64,000 bases of DNA from Lentzea atacamensis (GTDB lineage: Bacteria > Actinomycetota > Actinomycetes > Mycobacteriales > Pseudonocardiaceae), in assembly GCF_003269295.1 (NCBI RefSeq), contig NZ_QLTT01000004.1, forward strand, positions 434,001-498,000, written 5' to 3'. Under the pieces are notes generated by a model, which saw only the letters and a list, made by a program, of their open reading frames with translations, was not told the origin of the DNA and did not search any database. The translations under genes were made by a program, and so were the position numbers. Every line of letters begins with the position of its first letter. Position 1 is the stretch's first letter. This document shows, piece by piece, positions 8,164 to 16,454 of this stretch.

Positions 8164-10104
8164 TCAGCTGTCCCGCAGGCGGTAGAGCCGGATGTCTCCC
8201 GAGCCCTCGACGAGCTCGAACCGGTCTGGCACCGCGGCGATCTCCGAGAGCAGGGCGGGCTGCGCACCGCCCGCCTTCGCGTCCACGGCCACCCAGCCGG
8301 CGCCGGTGGCCCGTACGTCCGCCACCCACCGGTCCAGGTCTCCGAGGTAGGACACCACCACGAGGCGGCGGTCGAGCCGCTCGCCGATCCACACATGCGG
8401 AAAGCGCGCCGTGGTCGCGTCCGGTACGGCGACGCCGGCGTTCGGCGGCAGCCCGCGCAGCATCGTGTACTCCGACCACGGCTGGATTCCCCATCGTCGT
8501 CGTTCGGCGTTGGACAGCACCAGCTCCCACGCGCGATCGAGGGAAGCGCGTTGACCGTCGGCGAGGGTGATCGGTGACGGGCTGGTGGCCCACCACATGC
8601 CCAGCCCGCTCAGTGCGATCAGCGCGAGCGTCACAGCCGTCTCGGCTCGCCGTGCCAGCCACTGCACGGCGAGCAGGGTGCCCAGGCAGGCCAGCGCCGC
8701 CAGGAACAGGGTGTACCGGCTCCACCAGGGGGCGGCGCTGGTGAAGAAGACCAAGGTGGTCGGCACCACCAGCAGGACCGTCCACCGGCGGCGAAAGGCG
8801 AGCAAGGCCAGCGTGCCCAGCAGCATTCCTGCGAGGAGAACCAGCCACTGCGGACCGAACCCGCCCAACCGCTGGTCGTAGACGTACTCGTGGGGCAGCA
8901 GGTCGTAGGTCCAGCTCGCCGCCAGCCGGCTGACCAGGTCCGGCCGCTCCGCGATCTCGACCGGTTCGTTGGGGGCGATCAGGGTCGCTGCGGGATCGAG
9001 GCTCCCACCCACCAAAGGCGCGCGCAGTGGATGAACCGGGTTGCCGTGGCGGACGATGTTGGCCAGATACCAGCTGGCGCCGACCAGCAGGGGGAGCCCT
9101 GACGCCGCCGCGGCCGCTGCCGGCCACCGCCAGGAAGAGCGCAGCCGGTGCGTGCGTTTCGAGCTGCCAGGCAGGTGCCGTGCCTGCCATGCGACGTAGG
9201 CCGCCACGACCAAAGCCAGCACGACGGGCACGACGTTGGAAAACCGGGTGCCCAGCAACACCGCGAGGCCTGTCCCCGCCAGGAACAGGTACCACGTGAC
9301 GTGGGCCCGGTCGCCTCGTTGCCGTCCGGTCCCGACGTCGTCGGCGGCCAGCAGGAACTGCCAGGTGACCAGTAGCCCCGCCGCCGAGGCCACGTCCGGA
9401 TAGGTCGTGCCCGCCTGGAGAAACACGACCGGGATCGCCGCGAACAGGAGAGCGGCGAGAGCGGCACGAACAGTGGTCAACCCGGCGCGGACGCCGAGTC
9501 CGGCCAGCGCGCAGCAGGCGAGCAGCACGTAGCCGAACTGCGTTGCCCAGGCGAGCTGCGTGTGGGCGAGGAACACGGAGGGAAAGGCGGTGAGGAGCTC
9601 GGTGTGCTGGGGTGAGACCGAGGACCAGATCGGCAGCTCCGTCTCCGACAGCGACCCGGTGGAGACCCAGGTGTCCACTGACACCAGCCGGAACGCGTTG
9701 CCGTCGAAGTCGTGGCCGCCGACCCTGGCCGACAGCACGGCGCGCCAAAGGTACTGCGCTGCGACGAGTGCGGTGAGCAGAACCAGCGCGGGCAGCGCGG
9801 CACGTCGTCCCCGGCTCGCCCCCCACCGCTCCTCGCCGGGAAGCGCGGCGCGGCCCGCGGCGTCACGGCGCGCCGCCCAGACCGCACCTGCCGTGCCGAG
9901 TGTGATGCCGGCGGCGGCGAGCGGACCCGGACGCAGAGCTCCCAGATGACCGAGAACGAGCACCAGCACGCTGGGCTGGAACAGCGCCAGCGAGACCGTC
10001 GCGGTGAGCCGATCGGTGGCCGAGCGGAAAAGCGCCCTCGGGATCAGCCAGGACGACGTCAGCAACATCGCGGAAGTGAGAACCGCCAACAGTGCGGTGG
10101 TCAC
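8164..10104 (-). CDS. Polytopic membrane protein, possible GT-C type glycosyltransferase
   Basis: The 646-residue protein is mostly hydrophobic helices, with roughly a dozen membrane segments (for example ALLAVLTSAMLLTSSWLIP at the start, then VLVLVLGHLGAL and LVLFFTSAAPWW regions) and a soluble C-terminal domain of about 120 residues. A first outer loop carries an RVGGHDFDGNAFR stretch with acidic residues, as in GT-C sugar transferases that use lipid-linked donors. The family is not certain. The GTG start overlaps the stop of the GT2 gene as GTGA, so the two are co-translated. A role in making or exporting the surface polymer of this locus is inferred from the neighbours. Confidence 0.7.
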   Translation of the reverse strand: MTTALLAVLTSAMLLTSSWLIPRALFRSATDRLTATVSLALFQPSVLVLVLGHLGALRPGPLAAAGITLGTAGAVWAARRDAAGRAALPGEERWGASRGRRAALPALVLLTALVAAQYLWRAVLSARVGGHDFDGNAFRLVSVDTWVSTGSLSETELPIWSSVSPQHTELLTAFPSVFLAHTQLAWATQFGYVLLACCALAGLGVRAGLTTVRAALAALLFAAIPVVFLQAGTTYPDVASAAGLLVTWQFLLAADDVGTGRQRGDRAHVTWYLFLAGTGLAVLLGTRFSNVVPVVLALVVAAYVAWQARHLPGSSKRTHRLRSSWRWPAAAAAASGLPLLVGASWYLANIVRHGNPVHPLRAPLVGGSLDPAATLIAPNEPVEIAERPDLVSRLAASWTYDLLPHEYVYDQRLGGFGPQWLVLLAGMLLGTLALLAFRRRWTVLLVVPTTLVFFTSAAPWWSRYTLFLAALACLGTLLAVQWLARRAETAVTLALIALSGLGMWWATSPSPITLADGQRASLDRAWELVLSNAERRRWGIQPWSEYTMLRGLPPNAGVAVPDATTARFPHVWIGERLDRRLVVVSYLGDLDRWVADVRATGAGWVAVDAKAGGAQPALLSEIAAVPDRFELVEGSGDIRLYRLRDS

Positions 10105-11537
10105 GGGCGCATCGAGTCCTCGGCCGTGCGCGGTGGCAGAGCGGCGCCGAGGCGGGCAGCTCGTCCTCGCAGCGAGGGATGACGGGTGGGCCGCGTGGCG
10201 CGGGCGTCGGTCGAGGCCGGGACTTCCGCCGCGGTGTCCTCGGCCGATCGAGCCGTCTTGTCCCAGCCGGTCCGGCCCTGCAGCATCCGCCCGAGCGCCT
10301 GCCAGCAGGCGATGAAGGCGACGTAGTTCCAGACGATCAGCACGTGCCCGAGCAGCAGGGAGCGCCAGAAGCCGTAGTGCCGCTCGCGCCGGAAGTACAG
10401 GTAACCCGACACCAGACAGGGCAGGAACGATGCCACGTACAACACGAATCCGATGAGGACGCGGGACATCGTGGACGTGCCGAAGATGGCGTTCGGGTCG
10501 GCCATCACCTGGGTGACGGACACGGCCAGCCCGATGTGGAAGAGCAACGACCACGGCAGCACGATGATCCACGGAATCGCCAGATACAGCGTCACCTCGA
10601 GCACGGCCGTGTTCGACAACCGGTGGTTCCGCCAGATCTCCGGCAGTCGTTTGCCCGCCGTCATGTGCCCCTGGAACCAGCGCGTGCGCTGCTTGATGAG
10701 CCTGGCGTACTCGGTGACGCCTTGCTGGTCCACCCAGGCCATGGTGGTCGAGTCGAGGTCCCAGCCCGCGCCGAGCAGCGTGATCGCGAGGTCCAGGTCC
10801 TCGGTCAGCGACTGCGACCACGGATCGCGGCTCAGGTCGATCAGCGCGCGCAGCCTGCTGAACTGACCGTTGCCGCCTAGGCTCACGGTCCGGCTGCGCC
10901 GCCGGCCGAACTGGGATACCGCGGACAGGCCCCAGAACTCGAAGTCCTGGACACGCGTGATCAGCTTGTGCGGGTTGCGGATCTTCACGGCGAGCTGCAC
11001 GCCGCCCACCTTCGGGTCGTCGAAGAGGGGCAGGACGTAGGACCAGGCGTTCACGGACAACCTGCCGTCGGCGTCCATCACGCACACGAAGACGAGCTGC
11101 GGGTCCAGCCCGCGCTCGGCGACGTCCGCCAGTACGGCCTCGAAGCCGTGGTTCAGCGCCTCGCCCTTGCCTTGCCGGGCGTTGGGCGGTGTTCGGCGCA
11201 CGAGGATCACGCGATCGCCACCGGCTTGCCGGGCGATGTCGCCGGTGCCGTCGTCGCTGCCGTCGTCGATCACCACGATGGTCGAGTTCGGCGTCCGCCG
11301 CAGTGCGCGCACCGTCTGCTCGATCACGAGGCTCTCGTTGAGGGCGGGAACCAGGAAATACACCCACTCTTGGTCGGGATCGCGCCGGGCCACAGCCGCT
11401 GAGTCCGGTCCTGCCTTCGCCGCGGCACGCATCTCCAGCAGGCCAGCGCCCGCGCAGGCCAGGAAGTACGTGAGACCGATCGCGATCGTGAGCAGCGTCG
11501 CCCCGAAGAACACCCCGCTCGCGATGTCGGAGAGCAC
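10101..11537 (-). CDS. Membrane-embedded family 2 glycosyltransferase
   Basis: This 478-residue protein is a processive-type GT2 enzyme that transfers sugars from nucleotide donors at the inner face of the membrane. It has one N-terminal helix, the GT-A domain with PALNE (64-68), IDDGSDDGT, the metal-binding DAD (155-157), the base TED (245-247) and QRTRW (283-287), then about four C-terminal helices, as in PgaC, hyaluronan and cellulose synthases. The frame is open 55 codons further upstream, but the GTG at 11537 is chosen because AAGGAG lies eight bases before it and the first membrane helix follows at once. It is divergent from the exosortase genes and co-translated with the membrane protein downstream. 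Confidence 0.87.
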   Translation of the reverse strand: MLSDIASGVFFGATLLTIAIGLTYFLACAGAGLLEMRAAAKAGPDSAAVARRDPDQEWVYFLVPALNESLVIEQTVRALRRTPNSTIVVIDDGSDDGTGDIARQAGGDRVILVRRTPPNARQGKGEALNHGFEAVLADVAERGLDPQLVFVCVMDADGRLSVNAWSYVLPLFDDPKVGGVQLAVKIRNPHKLITRVQDFEFWGLSAVSQFGRRRSRTVSLGGNGQFSRLRALIDLSRDPWSQSLTEDLDLAITLLGAGWDLDSTTMAWVDQQGVTEYARLIKQRTRWFQGHMTAGKRLPEIWRNHRLSNTAVLEVTLYLAIPWIIVLPWSLLFHIGLAVSVTQVMADPNAIFGTSTMSRVLIGFVLYVASFLPCLVSGYLYFRRERHYGFWRSLLLGHVLIVWNYVAFIACWQALGRMLQGRTGWDKTARSAEDTAAEVPASTDARATRPTRHPSLRGRAARLGAALPPRTAEDSMRP

Positions 11538-11636
11538 CGTGATGACTCCTTTTCGTCCAGTGGACAGTGCTGGGTCGATGCGGCACGCGAGCCCGGATGA
11601 CGCGATCGGCGGCAATCGCCGGGCCGGCCGGTCACA

Positions 11637-11667
11637 GGGCCGACCCCTCCTCAGGGGGAGCCGGCCC
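11637..11667. other. Nested GC hairpin in the divergent leader region
   Basis: The 246-base region 11538-11783 lies between the divergent GT2 and small-peptide genes and must hold both promoters. Within it GGGCCG (11637-11642) pairs with CGGCCC (11662-11667), enclosing a second short CCCCT/AGGGG stem. It could be a leader structure or a fortuitous GC hairpin. No T run follows, so it is not a standard terminator. Confidence 0.35.
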
Positions 11668-11783
11668 CCCAGGGGAGTAGCCGATTCCGCGTTCCGCGTC
11701 ATGGCACGCGGGATGACGCATCGATGGGGGGTGAGTCGTGGCCGGTCCGAGGTGACCGGCCCTCAGCAGACAGGGGTGGCCAC

Positions 11784-11954
11784 ATGTACGGGAACACCGG
11801 AGTCATGACCGGTACGGGGACAGCAGCTGCCGGAGTGCTCGCCTCCACGGGTTTTCCGATGCTGTTCGCTGTGTTGATCGGCTTGGCACTGCTCGTACTC
11901 GGTGTGCTGTTGTTGCGGTCGCGCCGTGTACATGGCGCGGACGATGCGCGCTGA
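11784..11954 (+). CDS. 56-residue membrane peptide with LASTG sorting-like motif
   Basis: The product is only 56 residues: a short polar Gly/Thr/Ala head, LASTGF near residue 20, a single hydrophobic helix (FAVLIGLALLVLGVLLL) and a basic RSRR tail. That tripartite C-terminus is the layout of a sortase or exosortase sorting signal, and LAxTG is the class E sortase type found in actinomycetes. There is no N-terminal signal peptide, which is odd for a sorted protein. The ATG at 11784 is chosen over an earlier GTG because it gives this compact unit. The gene overlaps the PASTA gene and lies two genes before an exosortase, so it may be that enzyme's dedicated substrate or an assembly subunit. Confidence 0.65.
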   Translation: MYGNTGVMTGTGTAAAGVLASTGFPMLFAVLIGLALLVLGVLLLRSRRVHGADDAR

Positions 11955-12492
11955 GGCATCGGCCGGTCCCGTGCGACTCGGTGCGTCCGACCGGCGGCGA
12001 TGGGGCATCCAGGTCGTCGCGCTGGTGGTCGTCGCGGCGGTGGCCGGACTGTTGGTGACCGGTGTCGATCGCGTGTTCGTGCGACCCGCGCTGGTGTCCG
12101 TTCCCGAGATGCGCGGACAGGATCCGGTCGTTGCCAGGGCCACGCTCGAACGGCTGGGGCTCCAGGTCGCCGAGACGATCACCAGTCCCGCCGGCTTCCG
12201 TTCGGGAGAGGTGGCCTCCCAGCGGCCACCCGTCGGGGCCGGGCTGCGTCCGGGCGGCGTGGTCGAACTGGGTGTCGCGGCGCAGCCGGTGCGCATCGAG
12301 GTGCGGAAGAACAGCTACGTCGGTCGTCGGACGTCCGAGGCGGAAACCACGCTGCGCGCGCTCGGATTCGTGGTCAGCACCGAGCGAGTGGTGTCCGAGA
12401 TCGCCTCCGGCACGGTGATCGACGTGTCGCCCGACGGCCCGGTCATGCAGGGCGAGCCGGTGCGGATCGTCGTGTCGAAAGGGGTTGGGTGA
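11932..12492 (+). CDS. Membrane-anchored protein with two PASTA domains
   Basis: After a short cytoplasmic N-terminus the protein has one transmembrane helix (IQVVALVVVAAVAGLLVTG) and then two PASTA modules, starting at VSVPEMRGQDPVVARATLE and at VRKNSYVGRRTSEAETTL, each with the usual helix and beta hairpin. PASTA domains bind peptidoglycan fragments or act as spacers in penicillin-binding proteins and Ser/Thr kinases; here no kinase or transpeptidase domain is attached. The start is uncertain: ATG 11932 or ATG 11944 fit equally well and both lie inside the preceding small gene. The stop touches the exosortase ATG directly. The protein probably links the surface system to the cell wall. Confidence 0.75.
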   Translation: MARTMRAEASAGPVRLGASDRRRWGIQVVALVVVAAVAGLLVTGVDRVFVRPALVSVPEMRGQDPVVARATLERLGLQVAETITSPAGFRSGEVASQRPPVGAGLRPGGVVELGVAAQPVRIEVRKNSYVGRRTSEAETTLRALGFVVSTERVVSEIASGTVIDVSPDGPVMQGEPVRIVVSKGVG

Positions 12493-13089
12493 ATGACCGA
12501 GCCGGACAGCCTGGCATCCCAGGCGCCGCATCCGACGCCCTGGCCGGAACGGATCTTGCGAATGCTCGCGGGGGTGGTGCTCGTGGCCGCCTCAGCGCTG
12601 GTTTTCGCCAACCTCGAATGGTTCCGGTCGGTTGAGGCGATGGCCGCCACCCCGGTGGTGGGCCTGTTCGTGCCTGCCGGAGCCGCCACCGACTTCGCCC
12701 GGCAGACCGTGTACCTGTTCGGTGACGGGGCCAGCCCCGTGCTGGGCTTCGTGGTCTCGGGCGGGTGCAGTGTCGGCGTGCTGGTGGCCCTGCTGCTGCT
12801 CGCTTCCTCTCCGATGGCATTGATCAGCCGGTTCAACCCGGCCGGGGTGCTCTGGGCGGTGTTGGCCGCGGTGTGCGTGTCCTTCCTCGCCAACGTCGTG
12901 CGCACATCGGTGATCGCCGTCGTCGGCGGTCGGTATGGCCGTGAGGGCGCCTTCTTCTTCGTGCACAACGTCGGCGGCGCGGTGTTCATCGTGGTGATGG
13001 CCACGCTGTCGGTCGTCGTCCTCTTCAAACTCCTCCTTTCCGGAGGCCGACGTGTTCCTGTTCCGCCGAGAGAAACGGTCCCAACATGA
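12493..13089 (+). CDS. Exosortase/archaeosortase family transpeptidase
   Basis: The 198-residue protein has about five membrane helices and the three invariant residues of the exosortase/archaeosortase family: Cys92 in SGGCSVGVL, Arg137 in NVVRTSVIA and His158 in FVHNVGG. These enzymes cut a C-terminal sorting signal outside the membrane and transfer the protein to an acceptor, and their genes usually sit with exopolysaccharide genes. That is the case here, with a GT2 synthase upstream and UDP-GlcNAc 2-epimerase immediately downstream (ATGA overlap). It starts at the ATG directly abutting the PASTA gene stop. The adjacent 56-residue LASTG peptide is the obvious candidate substrate. Confidence 0.82.
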   Translation: MTEPDSLASQAPHPTPWPERILRMLAGVVLVAASALVFANLEWFRSVEAMAATPVVGLFVPAGAATDFARQTVYLFGDGASPVLGFVVSGGCSVGVLVALLLLASSPMALISRFNPAGVLWAVLAAVCVSFLANVVRTSVIAVVGGRYGREGAFFFVHNVGGAVFIVVMATLSVVVLFKLLLSGGRRVPVPPRETVPT

Positions 13090-14297
13090 GCCTGAACATC
13101 ATGCCGTCGAACTCCGTTCCCGAGGTGCATCTGGTCGCCGGGACGCGGCCGGAGGCCATCAAGATCGCTCCGGTGGCGCTGGAACTGGCTGCGGCGGGCC
13201 GCATGCGGCCGGTCGTGGTGGCGACCGGCCAGCACCCCACGATGGTTCATCAAGCCCTTGCCGCGTTCGGCATCGAGGCCGACGTCACGCTGCGGCTCGA
13301 TCGGCATGACGGCGGACAGGCCGAGCTCTACGCCCAGCTCCTGCCCCAACTCGATGCCCTGTGGGCGCGGCGCCCGCCGGCCGCGGTCGTGGTGCAGGGC
13401 GATACCTCCTCGACGGTCGCGGGCGCGTGCGCCGCGTTCTGGCGGCGAGTGCCTGTGGTGCACCTGGAAGCCGGACTGCGCTCACACGACCTGGATTCGC
13501 CGTTCCCGGAGGAGGCCAACCGCCGTCTGGTCGGCGCCCTCTCCCGCCTGCACCTCGCGCCGACCGGACGGGCGGCGGACAACCTCCGCCGCGAGGGCGT
13601 CGAGCTGGAACGAGTGCTCGTGACCGGAAACACCGTGGTCGACGCGGTGCGCATGATCGCTCGCCGCCGTGAACCCTTCAGCCAGCGCGAACTCGACGCG
13701 GTGGAGGCACGCGCGTTGTCCGGGAACAGGAGGCTGTTGCTGGTCACCGTGCACCGGCGCGAGTCGTGGGGCGAGCCGATGGCCGCCGTCCTGCGCAGCG
13801 TCCGCGCCATCGTCCGGGAGCACGACGATGTCGAGGTCGTGCTTCCCGCGCACCCCAACCCCTCGGTGAGCGCGCAGGTGTGGCAGGCACTGGGGAACTA
13901 CCCGAGGGTCACGGTGACTGAGCCGCTCGACTATCCCGACCTGGCCCGACTGCTCACAGCGTGCACGCTCGTGCTGTCCGACTCGGGCGGCATTCAGGAA
14001 GAGGCACCGTCGTTCGGGGTGCCGGTGCTGGTGCTGCGGGAGGTCACCGAGCGACAGGAGGCGGTCGACGCGGGCTGCGCCCAGCTGGTGGGCACCGACG
14101 AGACCCGCATCCTGTCCACGGCGCGCAGGTTGCTGGCGGACCCCGCGACGCGAACGCGGATGACCGCGTCAGGCAACCCTTTCGGGGACGGACTGGCCAG
14201 TGCGCGCGCCGAACACGCCCTCGCCGCCCTGATCGGGCTCACGGAGAGCGTGCCGGAGCGGTTCGAGCCGTTCGACAGGCACATGCGGACCGCCTGA
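13086..14297 (+). CDS. wecB: UDP-N-acetylglucosamine 2-epimerase (non-hydrolysing)
   Basis: The 403-residue protein interconverts UDP-GlcNAc and UDP-ManNAc in the cytoplasm to supply surface polysaccharide synthesis. Family motifs are all present: GTRPEAIK at the N-terminus, VVVQGDTSSTVAGA, HLEAGLRSHD, FPEEANRR, VTVHRRESWG, and SDSGGIQEEAPSFGVPVLVLRE with the EVTERQEAVDAG end. Length is normal. The ATG overlaps the exosortase stop. No UDP-ManNAc dehydrogenase (wecC) is adjacent, so ManNAc itself, or an acid made elsewhere, may be the building block used by the GT2 enzyme of this locus. Confidence 0.92.
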   Translation: MSLNIMPSNSVPEVHLVAGTRPEAIKIAPVALELAAAGRMRPVVVATGQHPTMVHQALAAFGIEADVTLRLDRHDGGQAELYAQLLPQLDALWARRPPAAVVVQGDTSSTVAGACAAFWRRVPVVHLEAGLRSHDLDSPFPEEANRRLVGALSRLHLAPTGRAADNLRREGVELERVLVTGNTVVDAVRMIARRREPFSQRELDAVEARALSGNRRLLLVTVHRRESWGEPMAAVLRSVRAIVREHDDVEVVLPAHPNPSVSAQVWQALGNYPRVTVTEPLDYPDLARLLTACTLVLSDSGGIQEEAPSFGVPVLVLREVTERQEAVDAGCAQLVGTDETRILSTARRLLADPATRTRMTASGNPFGDGLASARAEHALAALIGLTESVPERFEPFDRHMRTA

Positions 14298-14406
14298 CAC
14301 CGCACGGCCGATTCGCGGTCGCACTTTCATGTGATTGTTCCGTCATGCCGGGGTCTCTCGCGCATCGGATGTGCTGTCCACGTAATCCACACTGGGAGGT
14401 GGCTTG

Positions 14407-15084
14407 ATGACAGGTGGTCAGAGGAACGCGGCGGTCAGCGCGCCCCGCGGACGCACACTGGACCGCGTGCTCATCGCATGCGCGGTGTCGTTGCTCGCCG
14501 AAGGTATGGCAAGGGTGATCGACCACTTGCCAGGTGTGGCCGTCGCGGGCATCTGCGGCGCGGCGACCGACCTGTTCGCCGAGATACGCCGCAGCGACCC
14601 GGCTGTGGTCGTGGTGGACGACACACTCGATTCCGCGTTCCACACGGTCCGCCTGGTCGCAGGCACAGGCCGATCGGTCGTCGTGGTCCTGCCGCCGACA
14701 CGACTGGGGCGACTGCGGGCGAGAACGGCGATGCGCGCGGGTGCCTCCGCTGTGGTGTCCTGGGCTTCTGGGCGGGTTGTGGTCGCCGATGCCCTGCGTC
14801 ACGTGGGCGCGGACGACCGCTTCGTCGCTCCCGAGTTGCGGCTGCAGGCCGCGGTGGACGACACACCGGCGATGTCGCCTCGGGAGAGCGAAGTGCTGCA
14901 GTTGGTCTGTCGCGGCCTGGACAACCGGGAGATCGCGAGGCGGTTGTTCGTGTCGAGCGAGACGGTGAAGACGCACGTCCGCAACATCGCCAAGAAGCTC
15001 GGTGCCCGCGACCGCATTCAGGTCGTGGTCAATGCGCTTCAGTCGGACCTGGTCCACGAGGGGATCCCGTCGCCGCGGACGTAG
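14407..15084 (+). CDS. LuxR/NarL-type response regulator
   Basis: The 225-residue protein has a receiver-like N-terminal half (VLIACAVSLLAEGM, then VVVVDDTL with an aspartate at the usual phosphorylation strand) and a C-terminal LuxR helix-turn-helix (MSPRESEVLQLVCRGLDNREIARRLFVS, then TVKTHVRNIAKKLGARDR). The receiver lacks an obvious conserved lysine region, so phosphorylation is not assured, and no histidine kinase lies next to it. ATG 14407 follows GGGAGG at a good distance and is preferred over the TTG one codon earlier. It lies 109 bases after wecB and could control the polysaccharide/exosortase genes. Confidence 0.82.
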   Translation: MTGGQRNAAVSAPRGRTLDRVLIACAVSLLAEGMARVIDHLPGVAVAGICGAATDLFAEIRRSDPAVVVVDDTLDSAFHTVRLVAGTGRSVVVVLPPTRLGRLRARTAMRAGASAVVSWASGRVVVADALRHVGADDRFVAPELRLQAAVDDTPAMSPRESEVLQLVCRGLDNREIARRLFVSSETVKTHVRNIAKKLGARDRIQVVVNALQSDLVHEGIPSPRT

Positions 15085-15132
15085 GTCCGCGTCGACGTCA
15101 CTGGTCGCGCGAGTGAGAGCGAGGAAGACGAG

Positions 15133-15801
15133 GTGCGAATCGCTGAACTGAGCGCGTGCAGTGGCGTGCCGATACCGACGATCAAGTACTACCTGCGCGA
15201 GCGGCTGATGCCCCCTGGCGAGCGCACTGGGTCCAACCAGGCGCGCTACGACCACGGTCATCTCCAGAGACTGCGCCTGGTGCGTGTCCTGACCGATCTC
15301 GGTGGCTTGCCCATCGCCACCGTCCGGGAGATCGTCCTGGCGGTCGACGTGCCGGTGCCCCATGCCGACGTGCTGATGGAGACGGTTCAGAACGGTGTGG
15401 CCGACGTCAGGTGGGATGTGGACCACGAGGCATTCACCGCCGCCAGGGCACTGCTGGCTGACCTCGGCTGGCACGGCATCGCCAACCACGCGGCGCTTGG
15501 CACGTTGGCCGGCGTCTTCGCCGCCGCTCGCGATCTCGGCCATCAGGGCGTCAGCGACTCACTGTATGAGTACGCCCGTGCGTGCGAGACGATCGCCAGA
15601 AGCGATCTCAAGCACCTGGCCGCGGTATCCGAGACCGGTTGTGTTTCGGAGGCGGTCGTCATCGGCACGGTACTCGGGAACACGGCGTTGAGAGCGCTCC
15701 GTTGGCTTGCTTACGAGGTCGAGTCCGTTCGTCGTCGCGACTGGCCGGCCGGGGGAGTGTCCCCCGCTGTGGACGTCAGTGGTGTTCCTCCTCGACCGTG
15801 A
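15133..15801 (+). CDS. MerR-family transcriptional regulator
   Basis: The N-terminal 70 residues are a MerR winged helix (MRIAELSACSGVPIPTIKYYLRERLMPPG, with ARYDHGHLQRLRLV), and the remaining 150 residues form a helical effector domain with no cysteine pair diagnostic of metal sensing. MerR proteins bend and activate spaced promoters on ligand binding. The GTG start follows a GAGGAAGACGAG stretch. It sits between the LuxR regulator and a truncated lipoprotein gene, in the same direction, with no obvious target gene attached. Confidence 0.82.
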   Translation: MRIAELSACSGVPIPTIKYYLRERLMPPGERTGSNQARYDHGHLQRLRLVRVLTDLGGLPIATVREIVLAVDVPVPHADVLMETVQNGVADVRWDVDHEAFTAARALLADLGWHGIANHAALGTLAGVFAAARDLGHQGVSDSLYEYARACETIARSDLKHLAAVSETGCVSEAVVIGTVLGNTALRALRWLAYEVESVRRRDWPAGGVSPAVDVSGVPPRP

Positions 15802-15821
15802 CGAGATCGTGCCGGCGCGAC

Positions 15822-16220
15822 ATGTGCGCCAAGGTCAGGGAGCGACTTACCGCTGAGCTGGGACGAACCTGGGAACAGGTCAGCGAGGGCGGTGCCTCTG
15901 GGTGTGGCAGCGAGTTCCCCGGGCTCACAGGTGATGTCGACATCCGTCACCTGCCTCGGTGGAGTTCAAAGGGCAACCTGCCCGACGACCAGTGGTCCCG
16001 CGCGGAGGCGATCGTCGGTGAGGTTGCCGAAGGCTATGGCTTCGGCAAGCAGCCGGCCGTCATCGTCAACCGGCCGAGTGACCACGAAGTCGTCTACGAG
16101 AAGCCTGATGGCGCGCAGATCAGCTTCGGAACCGCAGTTAACACCCCGCTGGACGTCCGGACCGGCTGCCATTTGAAGGCAGAGGTACATGAGCGGGGAA
16201 TGCCATCGCGAAAGTCGTGA
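15822..16220 (+). pseudogene. LppA-like lipoprotein, 5'-truncated
   Basis: The translated segment from ATG 15822 resembles the C-terminal portion of actinobacterial LppA-family lipoproteins, from the ERLTAELGRTWE helix through SGCGSEFPGL, RHLPRWSSKGNLPDDQW and SFGTAVNTPLDVRTGCHLKA. A complete member would begin with a signal peptide and lipobox cysteine; neither occurs here in any frame, because the sequence just upstream is the end of the MerR gene. The domain was probably cut from its export signal by a deletion. Cysteines of the folded domain are kept and the frame is intact, so decay may be recent. Confidence 0.55.
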
Positions 16221-16454
16221 GTGCGACAACTGTGGTCAGCCGTGAGCGCCTACCGCGCCGTTCGGTTCCGCCTTCCTGATGTCGCAAGAGGAGTGATCAT
16301 CCCCGGAATGAACTCACGGGACTCGGTCTGTACTCCTCGAATCGAGTCCGGTGCCTGCCCGAACAGGCAGCGGACGCTGCCCGTCTCGGCGCTGCGCTCG
16401 TCCCGGTCGGCCTGCGACCATGGGATTTCGTGCGTGGATTCTGGAGGACAGGCA

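Noticed and set aside
11538..11783. Possible cyclic di-GMP riboswitch between the GT2 and small-peptide genes
   Set aside because: GTCACAGGGCCGACCC loosely resembles the start of a GEMM element, but the AAACC and GCAAAGCC signatures are missing. A covariance search would settle it.
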